Assembly: GCA_028696365.1 (NCBI GenBank)
Contig: JAQVHG010000007.1
Coordinates: 1-22,561 of the forward strand
Direction: 5' to 3'
Source of the DNA: Methanofollis sp.
GTDB taxonomy: Archaea > Halobacteriota > Methanomicrobia > Methanomicrobiales > Methanofollaceae
Length of the DNA stretch: 22,561 bases
The translations under genes were made by a program, and so were the position numbers. The notes beneath the pieces are model-generated. The model had not been told where the DNA came from and made no database searches. It saw only the letters and a program-made list of their open reading frames with translations. This document shows positions 8,134-19,133 of this stretch, piece by piece. Numbering within the stretch: position 1 is the stretch's first letter; every line of letters starts with the position of its first letter.

Positions 8134-8679
8134 ATGCCACGTCATGCACCATATCTCATCGTTCTCCTGGCCTTGATCTTCTCCGTTGGGGGGGTCGTGG
8201 CCGAGACTGGGGGGATGATCACCATCGACGCCGTCGAGGTCGACACGCCGGAAAATTTGGTGATCGCCGGGACGACAAATATCGTGCCTGGAAATACACT
8301 GCAGGTCGAGGTGACCTCTTCTGCCTTCGAACCTGTGGAGAAAGAAACTGAGGTTCTGACGTACGGAGCAAGCGGGACGGTGACAGTGGAGGCCGGAGAA
8401 CCCTTGAACACCTGGGAATTCACAACCGATGCCGAACTCCCACCTGATGAGTACACGGTCACGGTCCAGTGGATCGAAGGAGACGCACAGGCAAGCACCA
8501 CCTTCACCGTCATCGAGGGGGAGACAGCGACCGAGACTGTCACCGAGACCGCCACCGTCACGACATCGGTACCTAGGACTCCTGAAACCTCAACGACACC
8601 TCCAACTGAGGCCGCAGTCGGAGGAATGGTGACAGCCCTTGGCCTTCTTGGTGCAGCGTTCTTCATCCGCCGAAGATAA
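8134..8679 (+). CDS. Exported, C-terminally anchored surface protein, function unknown
   Basis: 181 residues. An N-terminal signal peptide (MPRHAPYLIVLLALIFSVGGVVA, cleavage near 23/24) precedes a beta-rich extracellular domain (about 25-125) of the type seen in methanogen surface proteins (TIDAVEVDTPENLVIAGTTNIVPGNTLQVEV). A Thr/Glu/Pro-rich stalk (about 128-158), likely glycosylated, leads to a C-terminal hydrophobic helix (about 160-178) ending RRR. The layout implies attachment to the outside of the cell membrane with a short cytosolic tail. I do not recognise a named domain. The next surface protein begins 26 bp downstream with the same signal/stalk/helix architecture, so the two probably form one unit. 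It may be S-layer associated, but nothing in the sequence proves this. Confidence 0.75.
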   Translation: MPRHAPYLIVLLALIFSVGGVVAETGGMITIDAVEVDTPENLVIAGTTNIVPGNTLQVEVTSSAFEPVEKETEVLTYGASGTVTVEAGEPLNTWEFTTDAELPPDEYTVTVQWIEGDAQASTTFTVIEGETATETVTETATVTTSVPRTPETSTTPPTEAAVGGMVTALGLLGAAFFIRRR

Positions 8680-8705
8680 ATAGAGGCACCAAGAGATCTC
8701 CTCCC

Positions 8706-10004
8706 ATGGCACGGAAGATAGTGTGGACTGTGGTCTTCGTGTTCATCACGCTCTGTTCCCTCTGCAGTGTGGTGGCCGCAGAAGAGACAGCCCCTGATTG
8801 GATATATGATACCGAATGGACTGTGCGGGGGGTCTCCGTCTCTGCAGACGGCGCACAGGTGGCAGTGGGGGGAGACGACGGGAAGGTCATCCTCCTTGGA
8901 CCTGATGGTGAAGTACTCTGGGAGGAGAACGCCAGGGCAAAGGTGAACAGTGTCTCGATTGCGCCAAACGGAAGTGCGGTGGGCGCGGCTTCCTCTGACA
9001 ACCGTGTCTACCTCTATGAGATCAATGGAGAGAAGCGCTGGAGTTATCTCCTCCCTGGAAGAGGGTTTAGTATCGCGGTCGCTAATGACGGGGCATATGT
9101 AGCCGCCGGAAGCTCGGATGACCGTGTCTATCTTTTCGATGAAGATGGAGAAGTTCTTTGGAAATACAAATCCGGAGACGATCTCCTCTGCACTGCAATC
9201 ACCCCAGATGGATCGCGGATCGCCGCAGGGTCTGCCGACAACCAGGTGTACCTCTTCGAGAAATCAGGTACACTTCTCTGGTCGAAGGCAATCTTCGGGG
9301 ACGTGCTGGAGGTTTCCCTCTCACCTGACGGTGGATATATCGCGGCGGGCACGTCTGAAGGAATGGTCTACCTATTTTCTGCAGAGGGTGAACTCCTCTG
9401 GGAGGCCAGGGCCGGGGGGTCGGTCACCTCGGTCTCCATGATCGAGGACGCCAGGAATGTCGCCATCGGTTCGCTTGACAGAAGTTTTGCGATCCTTGAC
9501 AGAGATGGAGAGACTCTCACGACCAGAGAGGCCGAGGCGGCGGTCAGGGCGGTCGCCCTTTCATCTGACGGTCGCAACCTGATCATCGGCGATAATGACG
9601 GGGTAGTGCAGGGCTATACCTTGGCTACGGCGGAACCCCCTGAGACACACACAGAAGTTCCAACAGTTGCCACGCCTGAAACCACGGCGAAGACCGGTGC
9701 CCTGGAAGTATTCTCTGATCCTGCAGGTGCGGCGATCTATATCGACAATCTGCTCGTCGGTAAGACCCCGGTCACGGTCCCTGACCATGCACCTGGGAAC
9801 TACACGATCAGTCTTGAACTCGAAGGCTATGAACCTTGGAGCGGAGAGTTCCAGGTCCAGGCCGGGACGACGACGACCGTGAACGGCACCCTCACACAAC
9901 TTCCTGAAACGACCCAGACGAGGGCGGGGATGCCGCTTCCGGTCATGGCCCTCCTCGGGACCGCACTCGCTGCGGTCGCCATCGGCTTGAAGAAAAGATA
10001 TTAA
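8706..10004 (+). CDS. Surface beta-propeller protein with PEGA domain
   Basis: 432 residues. A signal peptide (1-25, ...CSVVAA) is followed by about seven to eight propeller blades (about 30-310) of the form VxSVSxSPDGxxIAAGSxDxxVYLFxxDGExLW, WD40/PQQ-like. A Thr/Pro linker (about 312-330) joins a PEGA domain (about 332-400: GALEVFSDPAGAAIYIDNLLVGKTPVTVPDHAPGNYTISLELEGY). A C-terminal transmembrane helix (about 411-428) ends KKRY. PEGA domains are common on archaeal and bacterial cell-surface proteins. No enzyme residues are recognised, so a binding or scaffold role outside the cell is inferred. ATG 8706 gives a proper basic signal-peptide start. A TATA-like GATAAATAG at 8674-8682 may give a leaderless transcript, or it may be cotranscribed with the gene 26 bp upstream. 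Confidence 0.85.
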   Translation: MARKIVWTVVFVFITLCSLCSVVAAEETAPDWIYDTEWTVRGVSVSADGAQVAVGGDDGKVILLGPDGEVLWEENARAKVNSVSIAPNGSAVGAASSDNRVYLYEINGEKRWSYLLPGRGFSIAVANDGAYVAAGSSDDRVYLFDEDGEVLWKYKSGDDLLCTAITPDGSRIAAGSADNQVYLFEKSGTLLWSKAIFGDVLEVSLSPDGGYIAAGTSEGMVYLFSAEGELLWEARAGGSVTSVSMIEDARNVAIGSLDRSFAILDRDGETLTTREAEAAVRAVALSSDGRNLIIGDNDGVVQGYTLATAEPPETHTEVPTVATPETTAKTGALEVFSDPAGAAIYIDNLLVGKTPVTVPDHAPGNYTISLELEGYEPWSGEFQVQAGTTTTVNGTLTQLPETTQTRAGMPLPVMALLGTALAAVAIGLKKRY

Positions 10005-10064
10005 GGCTCTGTAGAAATCCTCTTGATGAATCTCTCTGGCGGGGGGCGGCACGCCCCCTGGTGG
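10005..10064 (+). repeat. Dispersed GC-hairpin repeat, short copy R3
   Basis: Begins with GGCTCTGTAGAAATCCTC on the base after the TAA of the preceding gene, matching the left end of R1 and R2. It contains a perfect GGGGGCG-GCA-CGCCCCC hairpin (10042-10058), equivalent to the first hairpin of R1. The rest of the element (35-bp block, second hairpin) is missing, so this is a left-end fragment. AT-rich sequence follows up to the next gene. Confidence 0.7.
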
Positions 10065-10195
10065 AGGATAGGGTTTAGAAATTCAGGAACGAAAAAAATT
10101 CAGTTCAAATTCAGTTCAAGATCATTTTCAACCACAGTGAGTTTTGGGATATTTTCAAAGACAAATTAAACACACTACACGACATCAGTGTATTG

Positions 10196-11008
10196 ATGAA
10201 GAGAGATATGGGCTCAGAACCTGACCCCATAAAATCAATTTCAATCCTTCCCATTCTGCTCGTCTGCCTCTGCCTCACCTGTGGGTGCGTTACGTCACAG
10301 AGTTTTTCTGTCCCGCCAAATGCGTTCAGTCTTCCTCTCATTGACATCTGGGATAAGAGCGTCGCACTCTCCGGGATAGACGAGGGGACGGCCGATCTCT
10401 CCAACCTGTACATCTCCATAACAGACAACGGTCGGGTCGATGAACTGAATATTGCATTCTCGGGTGAGAGAGACGGAGAGATACAACGCTACCGGCTGGA
10501 CATGATAGGGGAGAGATTCATCCTTCAACACACAGGAACTCTCGACCCCGATATTAACTCCCCCAAAATATATCCCCTCCCTCTCTTTAGAGAACTCGAG
10601 ATGATCGACTACCGGGAGTTTTACGGGGATGTGCCCCCTGGAACGTGTCTTCTCAACGTCCGCTTCCATGAAGAGGCAGGAGGATCATTCGACAAAAAAG
10701 ATGTGTGCATCATGGCGCTTGAAAATGGAACCTTTTCTCCCCTGGAAAGGGTCAGACAGCCAACGTCCTATCTCACGATAGCCAAGATGTACAGAACAGA
10801 ACACGAGAATGGCACATCATATTCCACCAGGGCCGGCCCCGAGGGAGAGCGCACCTATATCTTTGCGTTCACCCCTGAGCAACTGGTAGGAACTCAGGTT
10901 GAGCACCCTGGAGATCCTCGCGAGGACGTGGACGAGCCCTGCAGGCCCATCGTCTCGTACGCCAACCACACACCAGCGGAGACGGGGGGTCAAGTGCCTG
11001 GAATATGA
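10196..11008 (+). CDS. Putative lipoprotein, function unknown
   Basis: 270 residues from ATG 10196; a TTG directly before it and an ATG at 10208 are alternatives. A hydrophobic segment (ISILPILLVCLCLTCGC) ends in a lipobox-like LTCGC, so the mature protein would start at a lipid-modified Cys near residue 31 and sit on the outer face of the membrane. The remainder is soluble, with repeated charged and beta-type segments (FSGERDGEIQRYRLDMIGERFIL). I recognise no catalytic motif or named domain. No Shine-Dalgarno is visible; an AAATTAAA at 10163-10170 could be a weak TATA element. It is convergent with the PEP carboxylase gene. Base composition is more AT-rich than the upstream operon, which may indicate a lineage-specific gene. 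Confidence 0.7.
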   Translation: MKRDMGSEPDPIKSISILPILLVCLCLTCGCVTSQSFSVPPNAFSLPLIDIWDKSVALSGIDEGTADLSNLYISITDNGRVDELNIAFSGERDGEIQRYRLDMIGERFILQHTGTLDPDINSPKIYPLPLFRELEMIDYREFYGDVPPGTCLLNVRFHEEAGGSFDKKDVCIMALENGTFSPLERVRQPTSYLTIAKMYRTEHENGTSYSTRAGPEGERTYIFAFTPEQLVGTQVEHPGDPREDVDEPCRPIVSYANHTPAETGGQVPGI

Positions 11009-11250
11009 ATGAGTAAGGCGCAAAGGCAGGATCACACCCTGAAAGAGACCAGACGAAGCTCGAACATACTTAGATCTTCGATGAAGAGTCTCCCGCAGAG
11101 ATAGCCATCTTTTTCGATTTTGTAGGATCTGATATGGATTCACGCTCATGCATACAAGGAGGTCATCCCAAAACTCTCCGGCCCTCATCCTCACCGATGA
11201 AGAGTGATGGATGACAATGAAGAGATCCCAGTTTTTCATCGCGCACCCAT
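11009..11250. other. Convergent intergenic stretch, no gene seen
   Basis: About 240 bp between the lipoprotein stop and repeat copy R4. A reading frame on the minus strand runs across part of it, but it also runs into the lipoprotein gene and the repeat and looks non-protein-like. I see no RNA gene or promoter I can support. Confidence 0.5.
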
Positions 11251-11417
11251 GCATTCGTCGCCTTCCCATCTCTTTGGCCGGGGGCTCTGCCCCCGGACCC
11301 CGGGGATAAAGATAGGGTCGGGAAGGCATATTCGAAATCTATGAAGAGGGATTGTCGTCCACGACCTATCGTGACGCGACGCGGGGGGTCCGGGGGGCGG
11401 CAAGCCCCCTCACGCCG
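11251..11417 (-). repeat. Dispersed GC-hairpin repeat, copy R4 (inverted)
   Basis: Read on the minus strand it follows R1 in order: a GGGGGC...GCCCCC hairpin near 11390-11408, a degenerate middle, a GCCTTCCCGACCCTATC segment, then the perfect hairpin at 11278-11296 (8-bp arms, 3-nt loop) and CCAAAGAGATGGGAAGG. It shares 31 contiguous bases with R1 around the hairpin. The TGTAGAAA end is not recognisable. On the minus strand it starts 12 bp after the ppcA stop codon. Confidence 0.7.
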
Positions 11418-11429
11418 AGTAAAGAGTTC

Positions 11430-12896
11430 TCATCCCAGGAAATGTCTGATATTCGCGGCCCTTAAAATTCCGGATCTGACGTCTGCAGTCCGGCCTTCCT
11501 TCATTGCCAGGCGGACGGAGGCCGCGCACTCCAGGTGTTCTGGGTCTGGTTCGACGTCGACAAGATCGCAGACTGCCTTGGTCAGAGATACAGGAGCGCA
11601 CTCGGATTCGGGATCGAAGTACCGCACCGCATCGGCTAGGTCGGCATCGAAGTTCACATAGACATCACGCAGGTACTCGATATCGTCTGACTCAAGGGCA
11701 TCGAGTCCAAGGAGTTCTGGTGGGAGGCCGATTGAATAGAGTGCCGAGGTGAAGGTGATCGCCCTGGGGAGGGTGATCCCGCCCATACTCCGAGAGTAGC
11801 CGAAGAGTCCAATATGGAGTTTACGCTTTCTCCGGCTTGGGACATAGGCGGCAACACGGTTGATAAGATCTGAGAGGGCGGTGACACTTTCCATGTAACG
11901 TACTGTGCACTTCTCGACCACTGGGAGGACATCCTCTTCTCTGATCTCCATCGGGGCAGAGACATCACGCTCTTCAAGAGATGCCACAGCTTGACGGACC
12001 ATATCCTGGGGATAGTCATATTTGAAAGCCGACTGGACAGTGAAGGTATGGACACTCGGGTACTCTGCGGTGCAGCGCTCGACGGTTTCAGGGCTGAGAT
12101 TCCCTCTGAACGGAGCGGACCCAACACCGATGATCGGGTAGATCGGAACGCCAGTCTCCTCAGCTAGGAGGTGGAGATGGTAGAGCGCAACTTTGTCGAG
12201 GAGGATTGCACTCACCATCCCATAGTTCATCGCGGGATCTGAACGCGCGAGAAAGACCCGCTGGTAATTGAGGTTTTTATCCTCCATATACCGGCTTACA
12301 ATTTTGGCCGCATTGAGCAGACTGGGCTGGTCTTCGAAGAGCGGGATCACATCGATCTTCTCAGGATAAAAGCGCCCGATCCAATCGGCGATCGTTTGTT
12401 CACGTCCACCTAACCGTTTGTATTGTTGGCCCACTACGAAATCGCGGTAATATTGGTAGATATTATCGATGGCCGGATATGATGATGCCATTGGGAGGAT
12501 GACCTGGAAGATTGGAGGGGTGGTGTCACCTGAGAAGAGGTGGGCGACATCGTACGAGCGTGGGATGCTCTCCAGGGTTTCCAGGAGCACCTTTGCCTCA
12601 GCTTTCTCCACCTCTGGATTCGGTACCCTGAGGGTCAGAAAGACATCTTTTCCAAGGGGATGTTCATGGAAGAAGGGGCCATACCTGGACAGGAGTTTTT
12701 TGACCACAAAGTTGTCGACTTCTTTCCCTTCACAATCCCACATCTGTTCCCGGCACCCGAGATGAGAATAGGCGTAGTAAGCCTCCCTAACTTCATCTTC
12801 CCCGCCAAGTTGTGCATTCTCGGCAAAGAATGGGATATGAACATTGTCAGGATGCTGGGTGCTCATACACTTTGGTATTCGTGGAATCTCTGCCAT
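11430..12896 (-). CDS. ppcA: Phosphoenolpyruvate carboxylase, archaeal type
   Basis: Cytosolic enzyme that carboxylates PEP with bicarbonate to oxaloacetate, feeding the partial TCA cycle used by methanogens for biosynthesis. The short archaeal form (488 aa here, versus about 900 for bacterial enzymes) is recognised by IPKCMSTQHPDN (7-18), YKRLGGREQ (159-167), FLARSDPAMNYG (215-226), GVGSAPFRGN (257-266) and FGYSRSMGG (366-374). I prefer ATG at 12896: a GGTGAT Shine-Dalgarno at 12900-12905 is 4 nt upstream, and the protein then begins just before the conserved segment. An ATG at 12908 is the main alternative; the longest frame starts at 12965 with non-conserved sequence. It appears monocistronic, convergent with the lipoprotein gene. 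Confidence 0.94.
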   Translation of the reverse strand: MAEIPRIPKCMSTQHPDNVHIPFFAENAQLGGEDEVREAYYAYSHLGCREQMWDCEGKEVDNFVVKKLLSRYGPFFHEHPLGKDVFLTLRVPNPEVEKAEAKVLLETLESIPRSYDVAHLFSGDTTPPIFQVILPMASSYPAIDNIYQYYRDFVVGQQYKRLGGREQTIADWIGRFYPEKIDVIPLFEDQPSLLNAAKIVSRYMEDKNLNYQRVFLARSDPAMNYGMVSAILLDKVALYHLHLLAEETGVPIYPIIGVGSAPFRGNLSPETVERCTAEYPSVHTFTVQSAFKYDYPQDMVRQAVASLEERDVSAPMEIREEDVLPVVEKCTVRYMESVTALSDLINRVAAYVPSRRKRKLHIGLFGYSRSMGGITLPRAITFTSALYSIGLPPELLGLDALESDDIEYLRDVYVNFDADLADAVRYFDPESECAPVSLTKAVCDLVDVEPDPEHLECAASVRLAMKEGRTADVRSGILRAANIRHFLG

Positions 12897-13001
12897 CTCT
12901 ATCACCATACATCCTGAATGAGCGAGTAATCTCGCACTGCTCAGGATGGACGCACACCGTCGCAAGAATATACAGCGTGCTAGGTGATATGTGAGGAGAG
13001 A

Positions 13002-13010
13002 GCATATAAG
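13002..13010 (-). promoter_or_regulatory. Putative ppcA TATA box
   Basis: On the minus strand CTTATATGC about 110 bp upstream of the chosen ppcA start would place transcription start near 12980. A second TATA-like GTATATTC at about 12967-12974 would give a shorter leader. Neither can be preferred without data. Confidence 0.35.
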
Positions 13011-13185
13011 AGTGTTTCAAGGAGTAGGTCTATGTAGAGGCTGTAGTGATTGCTTTGGATCAATGTATCTCGCGACACCTGATAGTATTCAAGTTTCTGA
13101 GTTTTATTCCCAACTTTCAAGAGATCAGGATACCAAACACTACAATTAAACGGAAAATAGAGATCAATTCACAGGTATAGAAAGA

Positions 13186-13307
13186 ATATAGCAGCGCATT
13201 ACCATTCCCAAGCGCTCTCGCAGCTCAGTACAAGGCAATACGTGAACAGGCTTAACTTCTGGGTTCGGAAAGAGTCCAGGTGTTCCCCTATTGCTATGGC
13301 CGCTATA
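13186..13307 (-). rRNA. rrf: 5S rRNA, second (distal) copy
   Basis: A full-length 5S gene, near-identical to the operon copy. Its differences cluster at the ends and in one helix: GAACAGGC versus GAACGGGC, and GTTCCCCTATTGC versus GTTTCCCCGTTGC as written on the plus strand. The terminal stem is TATAGC/GCTATA where the operon copy has GATAGC/GCTATC, a compensatory pair change that preserves pairing. This argues that the copy is under selection rather than a pseudogene. It lies 306 bp beyond the operon 5S and has a TATA box at the right distance. Confidence 0.93.
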
Positions 13308-13331
13308 CATTGTACTAGTTAGTCCCAATAA

Positions 13332-13340
13332 GATATAAGG
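13332..13340 (-). promoter_or_regulatory. TATA box for the distal 5S rRNA gene
   Basis: CCTTATATC on the minus strand is centred about 29 bp before the 5S 5' end and predicts initiation near 13311. The distal 5S is therefore probably transcribed on its own, not only by read-through from the rRNA operon. Confidence 0.6.
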
Positions 13341-13409
13341 ATATGCACACCTAGAAGAAAGGAGAGAGAGACATAAAGATCGATCGAAATTCCGAAGTCC
13401 TGGGATCAA

Positions 13410-13586
13410 TCATTGGAAGAAGTACATATGATCGAACACTAATGGCAACTGAACTCTAGATTGATAGATCTTCCTATTGGATAACCCCAGGATAACACCT
13501 GCTATAGAATAAGAAATAACTACAATAACAACACTGAAGAAAACAAGCCCTGCAAAAGCAGAGGTAATGACATCTGAATATATCAA
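13410..13586 (-). CDS. Possible 58-aa single-pass membrane micro-protein (or gene remnant)
   Basis: Between the two 5S genes a minus-strand frame from a TTG at 13586 to TGA at 13410-13412 encodes a peptide containing SAFAGLVFFSVVIVVISYSIAGVILG, a convincing transmembrane helix, followed by a basic, polar tail (NRKIYQSR). No Shine-Dalgarno is present. An ATG at 13605 opens MIKLFLFDIF in a frame shifted by one base, so a single-base indel would join it to the membrane segment; a decayed small gene is therefore as likely as a live one. I do not recognise a family. Confidence 0.3.
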   Translation of the reverse strand: MIYSDVITSAFAGLVFFSVVIVVISYSIAGVILGLSNRKIYQSRVQLPLVFDHMYFFQ

Positions 13587-13613
13587 ATAAGAACAGTTTA
13601 ATCATAGGGAAGG

Positions 13614-13736
13614 GGATAGCAGCGCATTACCATTCCCAAGCGCTCTCGCAGCTCAGTACAAGGCAATACGTGAACGGGCTTAACTTCTGGGTTCGGAAAG
13701 AGTCCAGGTGTTTCCCCGTTGCTATGGCCGCTATCA
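13614..13736 (-). rRNA. rrf: 5S rRNA, operon copy
   Basis: A 5S gene with conserved core segments (CCGAACCCAGAAGTTAAGCC on the transcribed strand) and a GATAGC/GCTATC terminal stem. It begins 5 nt after the 3' end of tRNA-Cys, so tRNA end processing would nearly create its 5' end. End points are approximate by a few bases. Confidence 0.95.
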
Positions 13737-13741
13737 CCCAA

Positions 13742-13813
13742 AGCCAAGGCCCGGATTTGAACCGGGGTGTAGTTGATCTGCAGTCAACCGCGTAGCCGCT
13801 CCGCCACCTTGGC
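13742..13813 (-). tRNA. tRNA-Cys (GCA anticodon)
   Basis: Folds as a full cloverleaf: acceptor stem GCCAAGG/CCTTGGC, anticodon arm GTTGA-CTGCAGA-TCAAC giving anticodon GCA, and T arm CCCGG-TTCAAAT-CCGGG. Base 73 is U, the cysteine discriminator. CCA is not encoded. It lies between 23S and 5S rather than after 5S. Confidence 0.97.
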
Positions 13814-13830
13814 AGCCGTGTTATTAGTCT

Positions 13831-13847
13831 ATAATGTTAAACATTAT
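13831..13847 (-). other. AT-rich inverted repeat between 23S and tRNA-Cys
   Basis: Perfect 8-bp inverted repeat (ATAATGTT-T-AACATTAT on the minus strand). It overlaps a TATA-like CATATAATG about 30 bp before tRNA-Cys, so it may be an RNA hairpin in the spacer or part of an internal promoter. Function not established. Confidence 0.45.
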
Positions 13848-13856
13848 ATGATTTAA

Positions 13857-13900
13857 GGGTATGCACATCGGATTTCGTCTGGGTTCAACGGAATACTGGA
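13857..13900 (-). other. 23S rRNA processing stem, 3' arm with BHB half
   Basis: Pairs with 16797-16840 over about 44 nt. A central 4-bp helix (GACG here, 13876-13879, with CGTC at 16821-16824) is flanked by AAA bulges at 13873-13875 and 16818-16820. This is the bulge-helix-bulge substrate of the archaeal splicing endonuclease. Confidence 0.85.
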
Positions 13901-16796
<2,896 letters not shown>

Positions 16797-16840
16797 TCCA
16801 GCGTTCCGCTGAACCCATTTGACGCCCGATGTGCATTCCC
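16797..16840 (-). other. 23S rRNA processing stem, 5' arm with BHB half
   Basis: Partner of 13857-13900. On the transcribed strand the order is outer helix CACATCGGG, central CGTC, bulge AAA, inner helix TGGGTTC. The partner gives GAACCCA, GACG, AAA, TCCGATGTG. All helices pair, with one G-U. Confidence 0.85.
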
Positions 16841-16917
16841 TTTACACGGCCTCTTCAGGTCATTGACTTGACCTTCAGCCCTTCCCTGAGGACTTGCGTC
16901 CCCAGGTGCATTGAAAG

Positions 16918-16989
16918 TGGACTCAGGGGGATTTGAACCCTCGGCCTCCGCCTCGCAAAGGCGGCGATCTACCACTGATCTATGAGCCC
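16918..16989 (-). tRNA. tRNA-Ala (UGC anticodon)
   Basis: Cloverleaf in the 16S-23S spacer: acceptor GGGCTCA/TGAGTCC with the G3-U70 alanine identity pair, anticodon arm CCGCC-TTTGCGA-GGCGG (anticodon TGC), T arm GAGGG-TTCAAAT-CCCCC and discriminator A73. CCA is not encoded. This is the expected tRNA in euryarchaeal rRNA spacers. Confidence 0.97.
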
Positions 16990-17001
16990 GCTCCCTTTCT
17001 T

Positions 17002-17044
17002 GACACCAGCAACTTTACGGTTTATCTAACAACCGCGAACCCTA
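17002..17044 (-). other. 16S rRNA processing stem, 3' arm with BHB half
   Basis: Pairs with 18547-18588. On the transcribed strand GCGGTTGTTAGATAAA, CCGT (17017-17020), bulge AAA (17014-17016), GTTGCTGGTGTC pairs with the 5' arm in bulge-helix-bulge form. Confidence 0.82.
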
Positions 17045-17051
17045 TTTCGTT

Positions 17052-18518
<1,467 letters not shown>

Positions 18519-18546
18519 TTAAAGTAAGCACACTATTTTTCTTAAA

Positions 18547-18588
18547 GGGATTAGCGGTTGCTAGATAAATTTCCGCATTGCTAGTGCC
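18547..18588 (-). other. 16S rRNA processing stem, 5' arm with BHB half
   Basis: On the transcribed strand GGCACTAGCAAT, GCGG (18573-18576), bulge AAA (18570-18572), TTTATCTAGCAACCGC. Pairs with 17002-17044 through a 12-bp helix, the 4-bp central helix with one G-U, and a 16-bp helix. Confidence 0.82.
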
Positions 18589-18602
18589 AACGTCAGAACC
18601 AA

Positions 18603-18659
18603 CACCGACTAAATTCGGTGATTTTGATTCTCCATTTAAACGCAGAATCTTATTCTGCG
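18603..18659 (-). other. Two hairpins in the 16S leader
   Basis: Perfect stems CACCGA/TCGGTG (18603-18620) and CGCAGAAT/ATTCTGCG with a 3-nt loop (18641-18659). Both lie downstream of all seven predicted promoters, so every pre-rRNA would carry them. They may be leader processing or antitermination structures; no assignment is made. Confidence 0.5.
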
Positions 18660-18702
18660 CCCTTTGTCAGGGGCGAACTTCCTCGCACCTGAGTGACTTC
18701 TT

Positions 18703-18750
18703 GGGGATACAGTATTAGACTTCAGAGGTTATAAACCTTTTGAGTCACTG
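18703..18750 (-). promoter_or_regulatory. rRNA promoter P7 (nearest 16S)
   Basis: Minus-strand unit: GTGACTC, AAAAGG, TATA octamer TTTATAAC (18728-18735), then TAATACTG (18710-18717) exactly 10 bp downstream. It is a weaker match to the array consensus than P1-P5. Confidence 0.65.
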
Positions 18751-18785
18751 TTTCGAACCAGATACTTGATCCGGTGTCACCCTTT

Positions 18786-18830
18786 GAGGCATATTATGTT
18801 TCACTTCACCAGTTATATACCTTCGCTCTG
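18786..18830 (-). promoter_or_regulatory. rRNA promoter P6
   Basis: GCGAAG BRE-like element followed by TATATAAC (18812-18819). The octamer 10 bp downstream reads AAACATAA (18794-18801), the most diverged copy of the downstream element. Confidence 0.6.
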
Positions 18831-18913
18831 TCTGAACGAAAGACAAACCACTTCAGTGCCGCCCAACACCGATTCCAGAGTGTCCCGGAGTCTTCGGTGC
18901 CAGTCACCTTGCG

Positions 18914-18958
18914 TGTTAACAACATTGGCGTTCGGGACATATATACTTTGTCAGTCAC
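18914..18958 (-). promoter_or_regulatory. rRNA promoter P5
   Basis: GTGACTGACAAAG precedes the TATA box TATATATG (18938-18945). The octamer CAATGTTG (18920-18927) lies 10 bp downstream and is followed by TTA, near the predicted start. Confidence 0.72.
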
Positions 18959-18984
18959 CGACTCCAGGATTGTTTGCTCGCTTA

Positions 18985-19056
18985 GAGATAACAATATTGG
19001 ACGCTTCAGGATATAAACCTTCGCAGTCACACCCCTAGAGGGACGTGTTAAAGGAA
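18985..19056 (-). promoter_or_regulatory. rRNA promoter P4, in 72-bp direct repeat copy A
   Basis: GTGACTGCGAAGG, TATA octamer TTTATATC (19010-19017) and the palindrome CAATATTG (18992-18999) 10 bp downstream. The whole 72 bp recurs at 19134-19205 with 4 mismatches, indicating a promoter duplication. Confidence 0.78.
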
Positions 19057-19133
19057 CGCCATTCCTGATGCCTCAGGTCCCATAAAGGTCCGATTCCGAT
19101 CTCGCCGGATTCATCGAACCCCAGTCACTTTGT

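Noticed and set aside
7371..8176. Plus-strand frames of about 150-160 codons between gltX and the first surface protein
   Set aside because: They run through the repeat copies R1 and R2, including homopolymer G/C tracts, and show no domain, ribosome site or plausible protein composition.
10817..11329. A 170-codon minus-strand frame
   Set aside because: It overlaps the lipoprotein gene antisense and continues into repeat R4; no protein-like features.
12908..12965. Longer ppcA N terminus starting at 12965
   Set aside because: The added residues are not conserved in archaeal PEP carboxylases and a ribosome site fits the ATG at 12896; the ATG at 12908 remains possible.
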